Shown: positions 31,909 through 33,648 of the stretch, piece after piece | Layout: each line of letters starts with the position of its first letter | Numbering within the stretch: the stretch's first letter is position 1 | Source: Patescibacteria group bacterium | GTDB taxonomy: Bacteria > Patescibacteria > Microgenomatia > Daviesbacterales > UBA10151 | Length of the DNA: 33,648 bases | Reading direction: 5' to 3' | NCBI GenBank assembly: GCA_023487645.1 | Contig: JAMDBX010000046.1 | Location: forward strand, 1 to 33,648 | The notes under the pieces: model-generated | What the model was told of the DNA's origin: nothing | Seen by the model: only the letters and a program-made list of their open reading frames with translations | Database searches by the model: none | Translations under genes and position numbers: made by a program

Positions 31909-32034
31909 TTACGCCCTTTTTCTCTTTGTGAAGGCACTTGCAGCAGCTGTTTTAGACTTTTTATCCTGTCTTTTATTACTTAATACATCTGAAGCAGCGC
32001 TTGCTGCCTTCTTACCTGTTACTTTCTTTGCCAT
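31909..32034 (-). CDS. Small basic Lys/Ala/Ser-rich protein, 41 residues
   Basis: Encodes MAKKVTGKKAASAASDVLSN followed by a second basic half with SKTAAASAFTKRKRA. The start is supported by a perfect Shine-Dalgarno (AAAGGAGGTGA) 6 bp upstream. The K-A-A-S-A-A-S pattern in two halves resembles small, widely seen basic proteins of unknown function; possibly nucleic-acid binding. It lies between ychF and the 307-residue protein on the same strand. Confidence 0.75.
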   Translation of the reverse strand: MAKKVTGKKAASAASDVLSNKRQDKKSKTAAASAFTKRKRA

Positions 32035-32081
32035 TTTCTTCACCTCCTTTCAAAATATTAATAACTTTTGGCATTCTTTTT

Positions 32082-33005
32082 CTAAAGGCCTTTCACACTA
32101 AAAGCACCAAATCGTATCTCTGAACCGCTACCTTTATATCTAAAATCATTTAAGCCTATACGGAATGTTCTAGCTGGAGAATTAATCAAATCAGTAACAC
32201 TTGCTTTAACGGCCGAAGTTTCATACTCAAATACCCGATCACTTTTTCCCTCTGGGATATAACTAAAAGTTATCTTTAAATCTAACCCATTTAATGAAGG
32301 CTTTGCATCCAAAATTAAAGTTGCTTCTTTATTGAGAGATATTGGACCATTCTTCATTTTTTCCCGCAATCTGATTAACCAAGGCTGTTTCCTATTACCG
32401 GAATTTTCTTCAATTTTCCAAGTTAATCTATCTCCATCTCCTACCAAAACTTTAAAAACATCCTCAAATTCAACAAATACCCCTATCGATCGCTCTTTTA
32501 ATGGAATAAATGAAAGTTTCGCTGTAAAAGGCGCTTTACAAGGGAAGGAATATTTTTTAGCTACTTGAAAGTTTGCCGAACCACTAGCAGAAATAACATC
32601 AGGATCATCAGGATCTGCTGGAAATGGCCGCTCCTTACCCCAAACATCATCAAGTTGCTGAATCACATCAAACGACTCTCCTTGACATGGCCTATCTACA
32701 CTCTTCAACCCTCTTACGTCACTCATCGGCGTTCTCTTCTCAATAGGAGTAGACAAAGGGCTACTCTTTGGAAGATACTCTTCTTGTTCTGCTGAACTTT
32801 TGGACAAGAAGAGAGCTTTGTAGCCTGTTGCAATATTAAATATTTCTGAAATACCAATGACGACAAGCCACAGAATAAAAACTAATAAAATAGCGGTTAC
32901 TGCTTTTTTAAGGCCAAGATATCTGCGTAAAAATTCAACAATACGCCTTTGTAACAATGTTTGTATTGAATCAGAGTAGGGATCATCTCTCCCTCGCCAT
33001 TCCAT
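32082..33005 (-). CDS. Unknown membrane-anchored protein with extracytoplasmic beta domain
   Basis: 307 residues, family not recognised. A basic cytoplasmic N-terminus (1-34), one membrane span (about 38-60), a Ser/Pro linker, then a beta-rich domain from about residue 105 (SGSANFQVAKKYSFPCKAPFTAKLSF; ATLILDAKPSLNGLDLKITFSY) with a jelly-roll, concanavalin-like rhythm. Two cysteines near residues 108 and 156 could form a disulfide. The likely place is the outer face of the cell, perhaps binding glycans, but this is inference. Confidence 0.65.
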   Translation of the reverse strand: MEWRGRDDPYSDSIQTLLQRRIVEFLRRYLGLKKAVTAILLVFILWLVVIGISEIFNIATGYKALFLSKSSAEQEEYLPKSSPLSTPIEKRTPMSDVRGLKSVDRPCQGESFDVIQQLDDVWGKERPFPADPDDPDVISASGSANFQVAKKYSFPCKAPFTAKLSFIPLKERSIGVFVEFEDVFKVLVGDGDRLTWKIEENSGNRKQPWLIRLREKMKNGPISLNKEATLILDAKPSLNGLDLKITFSYIPEGKSDRVFEYETSAVKASVTDLINSPARTFRIGLNDFRYKGSGSEIRFGAFSVKGL

Positions 33006-33021
33006 TTTCTCTTAAACCAGT

Positions 33022-33038
33022 GCTGCCCTACTTGGGCA
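33022..33038. other. Hairpin upstream of the 307-residue gene
   Basis: CTGCCC-TACTT-GGGCAG, a perfect 6-bp hairpin in the 160-bp gap between RidA and the unknown membrane gene. There is no T-run directly after it on the minus strand, so it is a leader hairpin or weak terminator of ridA. A TTGACA (minus, 33076-33081) lies further upstream without a good -10. Confidence 0.45.
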
Positions 33039-33165
33039 GAAATTACGCTTACCTTAACATATTGATATCGTAAACTGTCAATATACCAGATGTTGTGTAG
33101 GCTGATCTATTTTGAGTGGTATGAGTTCTAGAAATTAACTAAAATTTTAAAAACAGGTTAAATTT

Positions 33166-33543
33166 CTATGGCTTTACAGCCATCATGCTGATTTCCAACA
33201 CTGCACCTAGAGGAAGCGCTGCCACGCAAACCGTTTCCCTGGCAGGATAGGGATCAGAAAAATAGCTTCCATAAACTTCATTAATTTTTCCGTAATTTCC
33301 CATATCAGTAACATAAATGGTAGTTTTAACTACATCAGCAAAAGTTACTCCGGCACTTTCCAAAATGCCTTTTAAATTTTTCATGACCTGGTGAGTTTGC
33401 TCCTCAATACTTCCTTCTAAAAGTTTTCCTTCTGGAGTTAAATAAACCTGTTCTGAAGTAAAAACTAGGTTACCAGAAATTACAGCCTGCGAAAAAGGCC
33501 CAGTCGCTTTTGGAGCGTTTAGGGTTTCTACTTTTGTCTTCAT
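33166..33543 (-). CDS. ridA: RidA family reactive enamine/imine deaminase
   Basis: 125 residues, normal length. PFSQAVISGNLVFTSEQ at the start, VTDMGNYGKINEVYGSYF in the middle, and PARETVCVAALPLGAVLEI with the key Arg at the end identify RidA (YjgF/YER057c/UK114). It hydrolyses 2-aminoacrylate and similar imines formed by PLP enzymes. Confidence 0.94.
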   Translation of the reverse strand: MKTKVETLNAPKATGPFSQAVISGNLVFTSEQVYLTPEGKLLEGSIEEQTHQVMKNLKGILESAGVTFADVVKTTIYVTDMGNYGKINEVYGSYFSDPYPARETVCVAALPLGAVLEISMMAVKP

Positions 33544-33549
33544 AACCAG

Positions 33550-33578
33550 ATTTTACCCCTTTGGTAAACCTAAAACAA
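33550..33578 (-). promoter_or_regulatory. Promoter of ridA
   Basis: Minus strand: TTGTTT, 17-bp spacer, TAAAAT, ending 6 bp before the ATG. Confidence 0.55.
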
Positions 33579-33617
33579 TGTCTCTTAATGTATTCTGCAA
33601 TTGATGCAGAGGGCGTT

Positions 33618-33638
33618 AAAAAATCGCAGGGTTTGCGA
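33618..33638 (-). terminator. Intrinsic terminator of a gene beyond the window
   Basis: Minus strand: TCGCA-AACCC-TGCGA followed by TTTTTT. It separates ridA from whatever lies upstream on the minus strand. Confidence 0.65.
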
Positions 33639-33648
33639 CTCCAGAAGG

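Overview
The window looks like the chromosome of a Candidate Phyla Radiation (Patescibacteria) bacterium, probably a Microgenomates-type lineage. This is inference from sequence character, not a database result. Genes are tightly packed, often with 4-8 bp overlaps. Release factor 1 and its methyltransferase PrmC are N-terminally shortened, bS18 and bL31 carry extensions, and many short palindromic repeats are scattered between and even inside genes. UGA, UAA and UAG all act as ordinary stops.

Layout. 1-1657: 3' part of an M1 aminopeptidase gene (minus). 1746-2305: a small PaaX/Cas2-like gene boxed by two direct copies of a repeat, followed by tRNA-Leu(CAA). 2477-7051: a four-gene minus-strand operon for surface sugars (GT9, GT4, a GT4 fused to a GmhA-type sedoheptulose-7-phosphate isomerase, and an SDR), each junction a 4-bp overlap. 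7197-11508 (plus): MFS exporter, P-loop kinase-like protein, ABC permease and ATPase, and a Phd/RelE toxin-antitoxin pair. 11524-13698 (minus): replicative helicase DnaB and an MBL-fold hydrolase. 13778-16010: two exported proteins and mannose-1-phosphate guanylyltransferase. 16286-19137: hisE-hisG-hisS under a histidine T-box leader. 19142-22312: DMT permease, bL31, prfA, prmC. 22306-26465 (minus): HtrA, CtpA and two unknown coupled genes. 26488-27679 (minus): rpsF-ssb-rpsR. 27726-29536: two divergent PlsC-like acyltransferase-type genes. 29568-31868: a detached ychF tail, a class II Fic gene and complete ychF. 31909-33648: a small basic protein, an unknown membrane-anchored protein, RidA and a terminator.

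Three things stand out. First, the his leader folds as a textbook T-box: the antiterminator (A1 helix, UGGGACC bulge, A2 helix) and a 10-bp terminator compete for the same bases, and the UGGG bulge calls for a tRNA with discriminator C, that is tRNA-His. Second, palindromic repeats behave as mobile or coding elements. One family boxes the PaaX/Cas2-like gene and also sits in frame inside ychF; a second GTCAT-type family is in frame inside ychF and the P-loop kinase and lies between other genes. Third, a degenerate copy of the last 22 codons of ychF lies on the far side of the Fic gene, a scar of insertion or recombination at the ychF 3' end.

Many genes have a -10 box ending only 6-12 bp before the ATG and no Shine-Dalgarno, which predicts leaderless mRNAs. 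A few genes (hisE, hisG, the small basic ORF, the M1 peptidase) have clear Shine-Dalgarno sites. Two modes of initiation therefore seem to coexist.
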